Below are positions 28,172 to 37,927 of a stretch of DNA of 64,000 nt, one piece after another. A program made the position numbers and the translations under genes. Every line of letters starts with the position of its first letter. Within the stretch, counting starts at the first letter, position 1. The notes beneath the pieces are model-generated. The model was not told the origin of the DNA. It worked only from the letters and a program-made list of their open reading frames with translations, and ran no database searches. Source of the DNA: JABDMH01 sp965223165 (GTDB lineage Bacteria; Bacteroidota; Bacteroidia; Chitinophagales; Saprospiraceae); assembly GCA_965223165.1 (NCBI GenBank), contig CBDCVQ010000019.1:806001-870000 (forward strand), in the 5' to 3' direction.

Positions 28172-29518
28172 ATGAGAATCCTAACCATTGCCTGCCTACT
28201 CGTGCTGGCGTCCGGACTGAGGGCACAGTCGGGATCGTTCTCCATGCAAGAGGCCATCCTGTACGCCAAGGAAAATCATCGCGACGTAAAGAAGTCGCTG
28301 CTGGACATCGCAGATGCCGATGGTAATATTAAAGAATTTACGGCCATCGGACTGCCCAAGCTAAACGGCGGTGTGGAGTTGCAACACTTCATTGACGTGC
28401 CGACCTCGATCATTCCGCAGGGCAGTTTTTTTGCCGGAGATCCTGATTTGGGGCTACCTCCAAACCCTGCCCAGGATCTGGAGGTTCAGTTTGGTGTAAA
28501 GAATAATTTGACGGCCTCGCTTTCTGCAGAGTTTCTCTTATTTGACGGATCGTTTCTAGTGGGTCTGAAAGGGGCTCGTCTCTTTAGGGACCTCATCGCC
28601 AAGCGTGCAAACATCAGCAAGGACGACGTGGCGGTAGCCACTGCCAAGGCGTATCTCGGAGTACTGGTCGCATACAAGAACCTGGACATCATCGATAAGA
28701 ATATTGCCAGCCTCCAAAGCATCCACGACGAGACTTACAAAATCTACCAAGAAGGGTTTGTAGAGAAATTGGATGTAGATCGCCTCGAGCTGTCCCTCCA
28801 TAATCTGCAGACAGATCGACAGAAACTACAGAGCATCATTGGCATCAGCAAAAACGTGCTGAAGTTTTCGATGGGATATCCCATGACCGATAGCCTGGCG
28901 GTGACGGAGACGCTGGACGACCTGCTGCTGTCACCCCTCGAGTCAGCTACCTATCTCGAGGAGGAAAGCCAATACGAGAACCGCTCCGAGCACATCGCGC
29001 TCAAGGCCAGTGAGGAGTTGAATGCCCTCAACGTCCGGCGCCTCAAGATCGGATATGTGCCCACCCTGCGGGGCTTTGCCTCCTATGCCCAGGTCCTGCA
29101 AGCCAACAGTTTTAGCACTGGCAAATGGTTTCCCACCACCATCGTCGGCCTCACCCTCGATGTCCCCATTTTTGATGGCAATGAGAAAAAATCCAAAATC
29201 CAGCGAGCCAAGATCACCCAGGAGCAAACGCTCCTGGACATCGAGCAACTGAAAGAGGCCATCGACCTGGAAGTAGAAAACGCCAAGCTGCAATTTCGCA
29301 ATAACCTCAACACGGTGGAGTCCAGCGAGCGGAGCGAGGCGCTCGCCCAAAATATTTACGATACGGCTTTGATCAAGTATCGCGAAGGTGTCGGCACCAG
29401 TGTGGAGGTCACGCAGGCCGAGGCCGAATTATACCGTGCACAGGGTGGCTTAGTCAATGCCCTCTACGACCTTTTACTGGCCAAGGTAGATCTGGAGAAA
29501 GCCCTTGGAAAATTATGA
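28172..29518 (+). CDS. TolC-family outer membrane efflux channel
   Basis: 448 residues with a signal peptide (MRILTIACLLVLASGLRAQ). The body consists of two outer-membrane efflux protein repeats: long alpha-helical coiled-coil stretches such as SLHNLQTDRQKLQSI and IDLEVENAKLQFRNNLNTVE, and YREGVGTSVEVTQAEAELY-like C-terminal repeat (anchors YREGVGTSVEV and AEAELYRAQG). It forms the outer membrane/periplasmic duct of a tripartite pump. Its stop overlaps the start of the adaptor gene (ATGA), showing translational coupling. Confidence 0.93.
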   Translation: MRILTIACLLVLASGLRAQSGSFSMQEAILYAKENHRDVKKSLLDIADADGNIKEFTAIGLPKLNGGVELQHFIDVPTSIIPQGSFFAGDPDLGLPPNPAQDLEVQFGVKNNLTASLSAEFLLFDGSFLVGLKGARLFRDLIAKRANISKDDVAVATAKAYLGVLVAYKNLDIIDKNIASLQSIHDETYKIYQEGFVEKLDVDRLELSLHNLQTDRQKLQSIIGISKNVLKFSMGYPMTDSLAVTETLDDLLLSPLESATYLEEESQYENRSEHIALKASEELNALNVRRLKIGYVPTLRGFASYAQVLQANSFSTGKWFPTTIVGLTLDVPIFDGNEKKSKIQRAKITQEQTLLDIEQLKEAIDLEVENAKLQFRNNLNTVESSERSEALAQNIYDTALIKYREGVGTSVEVTQAEAELYRAQGGLVNALYDLLLAKVDLEKALGKL

Positions 29519-30717
29519 TGTCTAAAACAACAACCATGTCTAGGATCAAATCACTCTTACTGACCGGTCTGGTACTCACCCTGGTGGCCTGCCAGCCGAA
29601 ACCATCCGAAGACTCGCCTGCCGACTTGGCCGGTATGCGAGCTTTGCTGCAGATGAAGCGCGCCGAGCAGAAAGCGCTGAGCAGCGAAATCAGCGACCTC
29701 GAAGCCCAAATCGAAAAATTGGATACCACCCACCAAGCCGCCAAACGATTGGTGACCGTTGCTCCGGTCCAGCGCGGTGATTTCAACCATTATGTCACCG
29801 TGCAGGGCAACGTCGAATCCGATGACATCGTCAACGCATCCAGCGAAATCGGCGGCCGCCTCACCCTTATGAATGTCGAGGAGGGCCAGTACGTCAAGCG
29901 TGGGCAGAAAATCGCCGCCGTCGATCTCGAGAACCTGCAAAAGCAAATCGCAGAGGTAGAAAAGTCGCTAGAACTGGCCACCGATGTGTACGATCGACAG
30001 TCTCGTCTGTGGAACCAGAAAATTGGATCCGAAATCCAGTATCTGCAGGCGAAAAACAACAAGGAGCGACTTGAGAAATCGCTCGAAACCCTCCACCACC
30101 AGCTGTCGAAAGGAAATGTCTATGCTCCGATATCAGGTGCGGTGGACGTCGTATTTCTCAAAGCTGGCGAGATGGCACAGCCCGGAATGCCGATCATCCA
30201 GATCCTAAACACCTCTCAGCTCAAAGTGGTGGCAGATGTCCCCGAAGACCTGTTGGGATCCGTGAAACGCGGTGACTGGGTAGACATCCATTTTCCAGCC
30301 CTCGCCGAGGAGCGCAAGGCCCGGATCTCGTTGCTAGGTAGAAGTATCGACCCAGCCAACCGCACCTTTGAGATTGAGATGAATATCCGAGATCGATCCG
30401 GACTGATCAAACCCAATCTGCTGGCCGAGATCCGCATCAATGACTACACAGAAGAAAATGTGATCCTGATACCACTCGACCTGGTGCAGCAGGAAGTGGG
30501 CGGCCGGAACTATGTCATGGTCAAGGGCCAGCAAGATGCCCAGACCATCGCCAGCAAGGCATACGTACTGACCGGCGACAACTATCAGGGTACGGTCGTC
30601 ATCAAGGACGGCATCGCAGAGACCCACGAGATCATTGTCGACGGGGCCCGCGGGCTCCAAGACGGCGAACAAATCGAAATTGCCCAACTTGAAATGGCCA
30701 GCGATGAGTCCAAATAA
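29515..30717 (+). CDS. RND efflux periplasmic adaptor (membrane fusion protein), lipoprotein
   Basis: 400 residues starting with a lipoprotein signal (LLLTGLVLTLVAC, Cys26). A short coiled coil (MKRAEQKALSSEISDLEAQI, 20 residues) is followed by the lipoyl/HlyD barrel: VQGNVESDDIVNASSEIGG and YVKRGQKIAAVD, then the hairpin and the second lipoyl half VYAPISGAVDVVFLKAGEMA. Beta-barrel and membrane-proximal domains fill the C-terminal half. It links the TolC channel with the RND transporter. It overlaps both neighbours: 4 bases with the channel gene and 14 with the transporter gene. Confidence 0.94.
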   Translation: MMSKTTTMSRIKSLLLTGLVLTLVACQPKPSEDSPADLAGMRALLQMKRAEQKALSSEISDLEAQIEKLDTTHQAAKRLVTVAPVQRGDFNHYVTVQGNVESDDIVNASSEIGGRLTLMNVEEGQYVKRGQKIAAVDLENLQKQIAEVEKSLELATDVYDRQSRLWNQKIGSEIQYLQAKNNKERLEKSLETLHHQLSKGNVYAPISGAVDVVFLKAGEMAQPGMPIIQILNTSQLKVVADVPEDLLGSVKRGDWVDIHFPALAEERKARISLLGRSIDPANRTFEIEMNIRDRSGLIKPNLLAEIRINDYTEENVILIPLDLVQQEVGGRNYVMVKGQQDAQTIASKAYVLTGDNYQGTVVIKDGIAETHEIIVDGARGLQDGEQIEIAQLEMASDESK

Positions 30718-33700
30718 AGCAAAAAAACTACGCCAGTTTGGCCTCACCTCTCTGGCGGTGGACAATGCGACGTCGATTTTCATTTTGACGTTGATGATCC
30801 TGCTTTTTGGCATTCAAGCCTACAAGCAGATGCCCAAGGAACAATATCCCGATGCGTCCTTCCCCACGGTCTACATCAACACCCCCTACTTTGGAAATTC
30901 CGCGGCGGAAATCGAAAACCTGGTGTCCCGACCCCTGGAGAAGGAGATCAGTTCGATCACCGGATTGAAGAAGATGGAGTCGACCTCCATGCAGGATTAT
31001 TCCGTCATCACAGCGGAGTTTAATACCGACCTGGAGATAGAGGATGCCCTGCGAAAGGTCAAAGACGCCATCGACCGGGCCAACAGTGAGTTGCCCAGCG
31101 ACCTCGATCAGGACCCACTGGTACTGGAGGTCAATACGGCCGACATCCCTATCATGACGGTCAATATGTCTGGTGACTTTACCATGGACCAACTCCGTGA
31201 CTACGGGGAGTTTATGGAAGACAAGATTGAGGACGTCAAACAGGTATCCGGGGTCGACATCAAGGGCGCGCTGGAACGGGAGGTGAAGATCGATGTGGAC
31301 ATGTACAAGATGCAGGCACTGCAAGTCAGCTTTCGAGATCTCGAAAATGCCATTGCCAGTGAAAACATGAACATGTCTGCCGGTGAGATTATCAACGATG
31401 ATTTTCGCCGGGCGGTCCGGGTCGTGGGCGAATTTGAATCGGTCGATGAGATCAACAATGTCATCGTCAAGAGCGAAAACCAGCGGCCGATTCTGCTCAA
31501 GGACATCGCTCAAGCCAAGTATAGCTTTCAGGACCGGACCAGCTATGCCAGATCGAGCGGATTGCCCGTGGTGTCGCTGGACGTCATCAAGCGAAAGGGT
31601 GAAAACCTGCTGGATGCCTCGGACGAGATCAAGGAGATCATAGATGAAGCCCAGCTCCAACTCCCGGAGGATCTAAAGATCACGATCTTTAATGACCAGT
31701 CCATTTATACGAGAAATGAGGTCTCCAACCTCGAAAACAGTATCATTTCCGGGGTCATCCTGGTGGTGGTCGTGCTCTTATTCTTCTTGGGACTGCGGAA
31801 TGCAGCCTTCGTAGGCTTGGCCATCCCACTCTCCATGCTGACGGCGATCATGTGGTTGTCCCTGACCGGGGTGACTATGAATATCGTAGTGTTATTTTCC
31901 CTCATTCTGGCCTTGGGACTGCTGGTCGACAATGCCATCGTGGTCGTGGAAAACATCTACCGCTACATGCAAAATGGATGGAATGGCCGGGATGCCGCCA
32001 AGTATGCGACCGGGGAAGTGGCGCTGCCGATTATTGCTTCGACGGCTACGACCTTGGCGGCCTTTCTGCCCCTGGCCTTCTGGCCCGGGTTGATGGGAGA
32101 ATTTATGAAGTACCTGCCCATCACGCTCATTATTGTGCTCACTTCATCTCTGTTTGTGGCCCTGGTCATCAATCCCGTCTTCACCAGCCGATTTATGAAG
32201 GTGGATGAACAGTCGGAGGAAGCCAGCGTGCGTAAGCGAAGACGAAGAAATGTGATCATTGGCTTCCTGATCTTGACCACCATATCTGTCTTGGGCGGAC
32301 TGGCCAGTACAACCTGGGTGCGCAATCTATTTGGCATTGCCGCGATGGTGACCATCGTCAACTTCTTCTTGCTGCGTCCGGCCAGCTTCGCGTTTCAAAA
32401 TAAATTGCTGCCCATCCTGGAGCGGCTTTACAATAAATTTATTACAGCGGCACTGCACCGATTTCGACCGTACCTGATTTTTGTGGGCAGTTTTGCCTTG
32501 CTCTTTGGAGCCATCGCCTTGCTGGCCGCTAATCAGCCCAAGGTGGATTTCTTTCCGACAGTAGAGCCCTTCTATGTCAACATCTTTGTCGAACTGCCGA
32601 TGGGCAAAGACATCGAGGCCACCAACGATCTGGTCTTTCGGGTCGAGGATCGCATCAGTGAGACCCTCGCCCCCTATCAGCACATCGTGGAGGAGGTGCT
32701 CACCCAGATCGGCGAAAACACGTCGGACCCCAATAGCCCGCCCGAACCCGGAGTCACGCCCCACAAGGCTCGCATCACGGTCTCTTTTGTCAAGACCCAG
32801 GAGCGGGGCGGCCTCAGCACCGCCGACATCATGCAGGAGATCCGGACCAACCTGGCGGGCTACCCGGGTGTACGCATCATTGTGGATCAAAATCCGTCGG
32901 GACCGCCCACGGGCAAGCCCATCAATCTGGAACTGCGCGGGGACAACATCAATCAACTGGCCACGCTCTCAGAGGAGGTGGTGACCTTCATCAACAGCAA
33001 CAACATACCGGGGATCGAAGAGCTCAAAGCCGATGTGGAGATCGGTAAACCCGAACTTCTCATCAACATTGACCGGGATGCCGCCCGACGCTATGAGATA
33101 TCCACCTTCGACATTGCCGATGCCGTGCGTACCGCCATTTTTGGCAAAGAAGTCTCCAAATTCAAACAAGGCGAGGACGAATATCCTATCACCGTGCGAT
33201 TGGAGGAGAAGTATCGCAACAACATCACGGATGTACTTAGTCAGAAGATCACCTTCCGAAACGCATCGAACGGTGCGATCGTACAGGTGCCCATCTCTGC
33301 CGTGGCCGATGTGAAGTACACGTCGACGTACAGCTCGATCAAGCGAAAGAACCAAGAGCGGATGATCACCATCTTCTCCAATGTGCTGGACGGATACAAT
33401 GCCAATGAGATTGTAGCCGAACTGACAGATCTCATGAGTGACTACCCCATGCCCCCCGGGGTCACACATGAGTTTACCGGACAGCAGGAGCAGCAGGCTG
33501 AGGACATGGCATTTTTAAATATGGCCTTCATGATCGCCATCTTTAGCATATTTATCATCATTGTCGCCCAGTTCAATTCGATAATCTCGCCCTTTATTAT
33601 CATCCTATCTGTGCTCTTTAGTACCATCGGCGTCTTTCTTGGTTATGCGTTCAGTGGCCGCACGGTGGTTGTGATTTTTACCGGCGTCGGGATTATTTCA

Positions 33701-34147
33701 TTGGCGGGGGTGGTGGTCAACAATGCGATCGTATTGATTGACTACATCAACCTATTGATCAAGCGCAAGAAGCGGGACATGGGGCTGGATCCGGAAGCGC
33801 AACTCTCCTTTGAAGAGATCAAGGCGTGCATTATCGAAGGTGGGGCTACTCGACTGAGACCGGTCCTGCTTACCGCGATCACCACGGTACTGGGCCTGAT
33901 ACCACTGGCGATCGGGTTCAACTTCAACTTCTTCACCCTGATTTCTGAATCGGATCCCAAAATGTTTATCGGCGGAGACAATACGGCTATGTGGGGACCC
34001 ATGGCGTGGACGATCATCTACGGGCTTATTTTTGCTACCTTCCTCACCTTGATTGTGGTGCCTACGATGTACTGGATGGCCTTTAGGGCTGCCAGAAGAT
34101 TTGGCAATCTATTGAGTCGCTCAAAGGCACCGGCAGTCTCAACCTGA
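30704..34147 (+). CDS. RND efflux transporter (AcrB/MdtB/hydrophobe-amphiphile type)
   Basis: 1147 residues from the ATG at 30704, inside the end of the adaptor gene; a longer in-frame start at 30635 would overlap that gene by 83 bases. The twelve-TM inner membrane pump has its first TM at SIFILTLMILLFGIQAY, a large periplasmic loop, then TMs including LALGLLVDNAIVVVENIYRY, with the proton-relay aspartate in LVDN and the second-half counterpart AGVVVNNAIVLIDYIN. Drug or lipid substrates cannot be predicted. It is the last obligate component of the operon; pdxH follows 7 bases later. Confidence 0.95.
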   Translation: MSPNKAKKLRQFGLTSLAVDNATSIFILTLMILLFGIQAYKQMPKEQYPDASFPTVYINTPYFGNSAAEIENLVSRPLEKEISSITGLKKMESTSMQDYSVITAEFNTDLEIEDALRKVKDAIDRANSELPSDLDQDPLVLEVNTADIPIMTVNMSGDFTMDQLRDYGEFMEDKIEDVKQVSGVDIKGALEREVKIDVDMYKMQALQVSFRDLENAIASENMNMSAGEIINDDFRRAVRVVGEFESVDEINNVIVKSENQRPILLKDIAQAKYSFQDRTSYARSSGLPVVSLDVIKRKGENLLDASDEIKEIIDEAQLQLPEDLKITIFNDQSIYTRNEVSNLENSIISGVILVVVVLLFFLGLRNAAFVGLAIPLSMLTAIMWLSLTGVTMNIVVLFSLILALGLLVDNAIVVVENIYRYMQNGWNGRDAAKYATGEVALPIIASTATTLAAFLPLAFWPGLMGEFMKYLPITLIIVLTSSLFVALVINPVFTSRFMKVDEQSEEASVRKRRRRNVIIGFLILTTISVLGGLASTTWVRNLFGIAAMVTIVNFFLLRPASFAFQNKLLPILERLYNKFITAALHRFRPYLIFVGSFALLFGAIALLAANQPKVDFFPTVEPFYVNIFVELPMGKDIEATNDLVFRVEDRISETLAPYQHIVEEVLTQIGENTSDPNSPPEPGVTPHKARITVSFVKTQERGGLSTADIMQEIRTNLAGYPGVRIIVDQNPSGPPTGKPINLELRGDNINQLATLSEEVVTFINSNNIPGIEELKADVEIGKPELLINIDRDAARRYEISTFDIADAVRTAIFGKEVSKFKQGEDEYPITVRLEEKYRNNITDVLSQKITFRNASNGAIVQVPISAVADVKYTSTYSSIKRKNQERMITIFSNVLDGYNANEIVAELTDLMSDYPMPPGVTHEFTGQQEQQAEDMAFLNMAFMIAIFSIFIIIVAQFNSIISPFIIILSVLFSTIGVFLGYAFSGRTVVVIFTGVGIISLAGVVVNNAIVLIDYINLLIKRKKRDMGLDPEAQLSFEEIKACIIEGGATRLRPVLLTAITTVLGLIPLAIGFNFNFFTLISESDPKMFIGGDNTAMWGPMAWTIIYGLIFATFLTLIVVPTMYWMAFRAARRFGNLLSRSKAPAVST

Positions 34148-34154
34148 CGTGACG

Positions 34155-34802
34155 ATGGAAAATGACAAGATTAAACATCTCCGGGTCGATTACGACCAAT
34201 TTGCCTTGGACGAATCACAGGTCAACCCGGACCCGATCAGCCAATTTCGGCAATGGTTTCAAGAAGTGTCAGACAGTGGCGAAGTGGAGCCCAACGGCAT
34301 GATGCTGGCCACGGCCGATCACACGGGCACCCCGGCTTGCCGCGTCGTCCTACTCAAGGTGGTGGACGAGCAGGGTTTTGTCTTCTTTACCAACTACCAA
34401 AGCGACAAGGGCCAGGAGATGGCGGACAATCCCAGCTGTGCCTTGACATTTTGGTGGCGAGCCACCCACCGTCAGGTACGGATTGTCGGCCATGTGGAGA
34501 AAGTCGACGAGGCGCTATCAAACGAATATTTCCATAGCAGACCACGCGGCAGCCAGCTGGGCGCGGTGGTCTCTCCCCAGAGCAAGGTGATCCCGAATCG
34601 GTCCTTCCTCGAGGAGGCACTGGACAAGCTGGAAGCCTCCCTACCGGGCGGACAACCCGTGCCCAAACCAGATCACTGGGGCGGATATCGCGTCGTACCG
34701 CTCCGCATCGAGTTTTGGCAGGGTCGGCCCAACCGGGTCCACGATCGCATTCGATATCGGCGCACCGACCAAGGTTGGACGATCGAAAGATTGGCTCCGT
34801 AG
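34155..34802 (+). CDS. pdxH: Pyridoxamine 5'-phosphate oxidase
   Basis: 215 residues from the ATG at 34155; an upstream GTG at 34149 is in frame. The enzyme uses FMN and oxygen to convert PNP or PMP to PLP. Family residues are clear: DPISQFRQWF, MLATAD, RVVLLKVVDEQGFVFFTNY-type FMN strand (anchor RVVLLKVVDEQG), SPQSKVI, and the C-terminal signature IEFWQGRPNRVHDR, which matches the PdxH pattern. It begins 7 bases after the RND gene, so it may be read through from the efflux operon although functionally unrelated. pdxJ of the same pathway lies 10 kb away at 45268. Confidence 0.96.
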   Translation: MENDKIKHLRVDYDQFALDESQVNPDPISQFRQWFQEVSDSGEVEPNGMMLATADHTGTPACRVVLLKVVDEQGFVFFTNYQSDKGQEMADNPSCALTFWWRATHRQVRIVGHVEKVDEALSNEYFHSRPRGSQLGAVVSPQSKVIPNRSFLEEALDKLEASLPGGQPVPKPDHWGGYRVVPLRIEFWQGRPNRVHDRIRYRRTDQGWTIERLAP

Positions 34803-34844
34803 CTTTTGGTCCGATGCCACAGGATACAGATCTTTGTGTCCTGT

Positions 34845-35213
34845 ATGGACAAGAACACGGCAAACTATTTGAACTGGGTCCTGCGCATTGGCGTCGCAGG
34901 CACCTTTATCGGACACGGCATCCTGGCCGTCGGCCAGAAAGAAGACTGGGTACACTTTCTCACCTTTTGGGGCTTTTCGGTAGACACCTCTATGCAACTT
35001 TTGGTGGTGATTGGCGTCTTGGATATCCTCGTCGGTGTGATCACTCTGGTACGCCCTTGGAAGCCCGCGCTACTTTATGCGGCAATCTGGGCCTTCCTAG
35101 CTGCGTTGATGCGCCCCATCACGGGAGACAGCATCTTGGAATTTGTGGAGCGCTCGGCCAATTGGGCCGCACCCCTGGCTCTCTATTTGTTGCTCCTCCG
35201 AGGCAAAAACTAG
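34845..35213 (+). CDS. DoxX-like small membrane protein
   Basis: About 122 residues from the ATG at 34845 (MDKNTANYLNWVLRIG). Four hydrophobic segments are visible (GVAGTFIGHGILAVG, LLVVIGVLDILVGVITLV, ALLYAAIWAFLAALM, APLALYLLLL), as in DoxX/DoxD-type proteins. Function in this family is poorly defined. Its TAG stop is the first TAG of a type A repeat element, so the element starts exactly at the gene end. Confidence 0.7.
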   Translation: MDKNTANYLNWVLRIGVAGTFIGHGILAVGQKEDWVHFLTFWGFSVDTSMQLLVVIGVLDILVGVITLVRPWKPALLYAAIWAFLAALMRPITGDSILEFVERSANWAAPLALYLLLLRGKN

Positions 35214-35375
35214 TAGAGTTTCGCATTAGATATGTTGAATAATTCTAATAGGATTTTGTTCGCAGACGAGGCGCAAAACGCAGACATAGCCGTAGCTATG
35301 GCGAGGCTTTGCAACGAAGTATGCGGACCAAAGACATTAGAATTAGCTACAAGATTTAATGCGAAGCTCTACTAG
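35211..35375 (-). repeat. Type A palindromic interspersed element, short form (copy 2, reverse orientation)
   Basis: It runs from TAGTAGAGTTTCGCATTAGA to TTTAATGCGAAGCTCTACTAG-like sequence (anchor GCGAAGCTCTACTAG). Both arms of about 60 bases are nearly complementary, and the centre CATAGCCGTAGCTATGG is itself a short stem. It lacks the ~80-base middle of the other three copies. Its first TAG is the stop codon of the DoxX-like gene. Confidence 0.85.
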
Positions 35376-35495
35376 TAGCGTATTCCTTTGATAAATAAGT
35401 AAACCAGGGCAACCGCATTATTCAACGCTCCTGGGTGACAGCGAGCCAGTACTAACAAGTCAGTCGGGGCCTGTCGCTACTTGTCAGACGAAACG

Positions 35496-36836
35496 CTAAT
35501 TGCAACCCAGATCAGTGCGTGTCTGTGCGTCATTATTGGGAAAGCAGAATCCGGACGGCAACGCGCTGGGATCATATCGGGAGAGGTTGGCATCGTACAG
35601 CGCGCTCTCGATGAAGGTCGTCAGTTGATCGATCTCCTCCGATGTCAAACCCAGCGGCACAAACGCTGATGCCAACTGCTCGGTAGGTACCGAGGTTTTG
35701 GCTGGAACCGCCGCATTCTTGTATTCCACCACATCGCGGACCGACGTGAAGCTCCCTCCGTGCCCCATAAAAGGGCTATCCCTGAGATTGTACAACTGTG
35801 GCACCTTAAACTTGTGGTTGTCGGCAGCAACACCGGTAAAGCCTCCACGGCCAAGATGTGCCCCGTCATCCGGACTGGAACCAAAGATTCCGTTGCCCAG
35901 AAGATCGGGAAAGGCCAACGCATGAAAGTCCATCTCGTTTAGGGCCGGACCCGTGTGGCAGGAAGCACATTTGGCCTTGCCAAAGAAGAGAATCGCGCCT
36001 TCCTTTTCCTCATCAAACATAGCATTCTTGTCACCGGCAAGCCACTTCTGAAAGGGTGCCTGATTGGCTAGGACCGTCCGCTCATAAGCGGCAATTGCCA
36101 ACCCTGCTTTTTCCCTGGTAAATAGGTCATCATGCTGCATACCGCCGAAGGCTGCCTGAAACATGTCTCCATAGCTGGTAGTCTCGCAAAATTCGCGATC
36201 GACATCCATGCGATGCACGGCCAATCCAGCAATAGCTTGAGTCTCCAAACCCTCAAATCCCAACCTATTCACTGCTTTGGGGGTACCCTCTGTCCATTGG
36301 GCTTCGGTGCCGACATTGACGCCGGTGGCACCAAACTGACCATTCCACAACATATTGGTCTGATAGGCCCCATTGAGGACGGTGGGTGTACGCAAAGGCT
36401 GCACATCGATGGAATCAATCAGGTAATTGGGATCGGGGCCCCTGGCCTCTCCCGCCAAGCCAAAGCCGAGACCCCCTTCGCCGATACCCTGCCGGCGACC
36501 GGCCTGAAAGCCAGCGCGGGAGTGATGGCACGAAGCGCAAGAGTAAGTGAGGCGTCCCGCCTCGATCCTCGGGGCAATGGCCAAGCCTGTCTCGTGGTAC
36601 AGTCGTTGTCCCAGTTCCACCTTTTCGGTGGTGATGGGATTTAGTGGGTCTTGTGGTATGCGGTCAAAATCCTGGCTAGCAGGCAGTTGGAAGAAGGATA
36701 ATCCCTGCCCATCCGCAGCATCACGGAGGACGGACTCGAGTCGGTCGTCCAGGTCGGAACTGTCATCGTCCTTTTCACATGCAGATAAGACTAACAGGGA
36801 GAAGAATAGGGCAAATACTAAAAGATTCTTGATCAT
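35496..36836 (-). CDS. Di-heme cytochrome c peroxidase/MauG family lipoprotein
   Basis: 446 residues from the ATG at 36836, chosen for its lipoprotein signal (MIKNLLVFALFFSLLVLSAC); an upstream start at 36965 has no such feature. There are two CXXCH haem sites: YSCASCHHSRAG and KCASCHTGPALN. This spacing is typical of bacterial CcpA/MauG peroxidases, which reduce hydrogen peroxide or modify proteins. Electrons presumably come from a small c-type cytochrome. It is transcribed alone, between the type A element at 35211 and a small lipoprotein gene. Confidence 0.93.
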   Translation of the reverse strand: MIKNLLVFALFFSLLVLSACEKDDDSSDLDDRLESVLRDAADGQGLSFFQLPASQDFDRIPQDPLNPITTEKVELGQRLYHETGLAIAPRIEAGRLTYSCASCHHSRAGFQAGRRQGIGEGGLGFGLAGEARGPDPNYLIDSIDVQPLRTPTVLNGAYQTNMLWNGQFGATGVNVGTEAQWTEGTPKAVNRLGFEGLETQAIAGLAVHRMDVDREFCETTSYGDMFQAAFGGMQHDDLFTREKAGLAIAAYERTVLANQAPFQKWLAGDKNAMFDEEKEGAILFFGKAKCASCHTGPALNEMDFHALAFPDLLGNGIFGSSPDDGAHLGRGGFTGVAADNHKFKVPQLYNLRDSPFMGHGGSFTSVRDVVEYKNAAVPAKTSVPTEQLASAFVPLGLTSEEIDQLTTFIESALYDANLSRYDPSALPSGFCFPNNDAQTRTDLGCN

Positions 36837-37064
36837 GGCTCTTTTATTATGAATATGGTTACGCCTTGCTAAAAAGTCACCCGCTCTGACACAGGCTTTG
36901 CGACAGAGATGGGGGTCACAAAATCGTGCCAACCTCATCGGCATACACACCGAGTAGATGGTCACATCACGCAGGCATTACGGTTTGGAGTAATTTACAT
37001 GGTTGGTTTAGTCCGAAGACCTATGCAACCAAGCAAGGATGTGGTGAGAATTCTGGCGGTAAAG

Positions 37065-37502
37065 TTACAGAAAATGATAAATAAATCGATCGCAACAGGG
37101 CTCAGCGAGTGAAAGTTGACCTGGCTCGGTAAGCACTGTTTTCTCACTATCGCCAAAAATTGCGTTTTGGAGCGGGAGGGACTCAGGCCTAAGTACGACG
37201 ACCAGTTCCTTATCGGTCTGCCGGATCACATCCACCTTGCCTTTCTCCACCTCGACTCCATTGATGTCTATGAAGTAGCGGCCAAATGGCATAAACTCCA
37301 GCACCGTATTGGCGTCAAAAGGCATACCCTGCCCACTGAAGCCCCCGGAGATCTCCGCCAACGTCCAGCGCTGATAAAGATCCATGTACGGATCAGTGAT
37401 TACCTCGTCTGGATAATAAGTGGTGCGTATGTCTCCATCCTTGCTGCAACTGAGCGCCAGGAATAGGGACAAGAGGATAATATAGGGCCTCGTTGGAAAC
37501 AT
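37065..37502 (-). CDS. Small lipoprotein, function unknown
   Basis: 145 residues from the ATG at 37502, which gives a lipoprotein signal (YIILLSLFLALSC). The mature part has a beta-rich pattern (YQRWTLAEISGGFSG, VLEFMPFGRYFIDING, VVVLRPESLPL) reminiscent of small lipocalin-like or META-like lipoproteins of Bacteroidota, and ends with PCCDRFIYHFL. I do not recognise the family with certainty. It is transcribed on its own. Confidence 0.65.
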   Translation of the reverse strand: MFPTRPYIILLSLFLALSCSKDGDIRTTYYPDEVITDPYMDLYQRWTLAEISGGFSGQGMPFDANTVLEFMPFGRYFIDINGVEVEKGKVDVIRQTDKELVVVLRPESLPLQNAIFGDSEKTVLTEPGQLSLAEPCCDRFIYHFL

Positions 37503-37561
37503 TTCGTTCAATATATAGACGCCTGAAATGTGGTTGTCGTTTGCCGCAACCGTCATTTTTT

Positions 37562-37792
37562 ATGAAAAAGGTGCCCAAAGAGGCTCTTCTCTACACACAA
37601 GATCACGATGACATGAACATTCATCCCACCCATAATCAATCACCCGGCCCGTCATCGGGCTTCCCCAAGTGGTGGCAAAGACTGCTGGCCCGATGGGGGA
37701 AGGCGCGGTTACACAAAGCCGCTGCGGGTAATGTCGGCGATGATCTGCTTGGCCCCGAGTGCTTGCCCTATATCAGTATTTTTCCTTCGTAA
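37562..37792 (+). CDS. Small hypothetical ORF upstream of cdsA
   Basis: 76 residues from the ATG at 37562 (MKKVPKEALLYTQDHDDMNI), proline-, tryptophan- and lysine-containing, with no signal peptide or known motif. It starts 59 bases from the divergent lipoprotein gene and precedes cdsA by 135 bases on the same strand. The coding evidence is only an open frame; it may not be a gene. Confidence 0.25.
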   Translation: MKKVPKEALLYTQDHDDMNIHPTHNQSPGPSSGFPKWWQRLLARWGKARLHKAAAGNVGDDLLGPECLPYISIFPS

Positions 37793-37927
37793 GTTCTGTC
37801 CATCACCGCCCGGTCAGCGTCCTGGCCTGTTTGAGCGCCGGCGGCAAGCATCCGAGCCAGCTTGTCATGCAATGCCAGTACCCCGTCGCCTTGGGTCCAG
37901 TAAGGAAATAGCTACCTTGCCGACTAC

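Noticed and set aside
30728..31660. 310-codon minus-strand frame in the RND transporter gene
   Set aside because: Shadow of a conserved transporter frame; no motif or signal.
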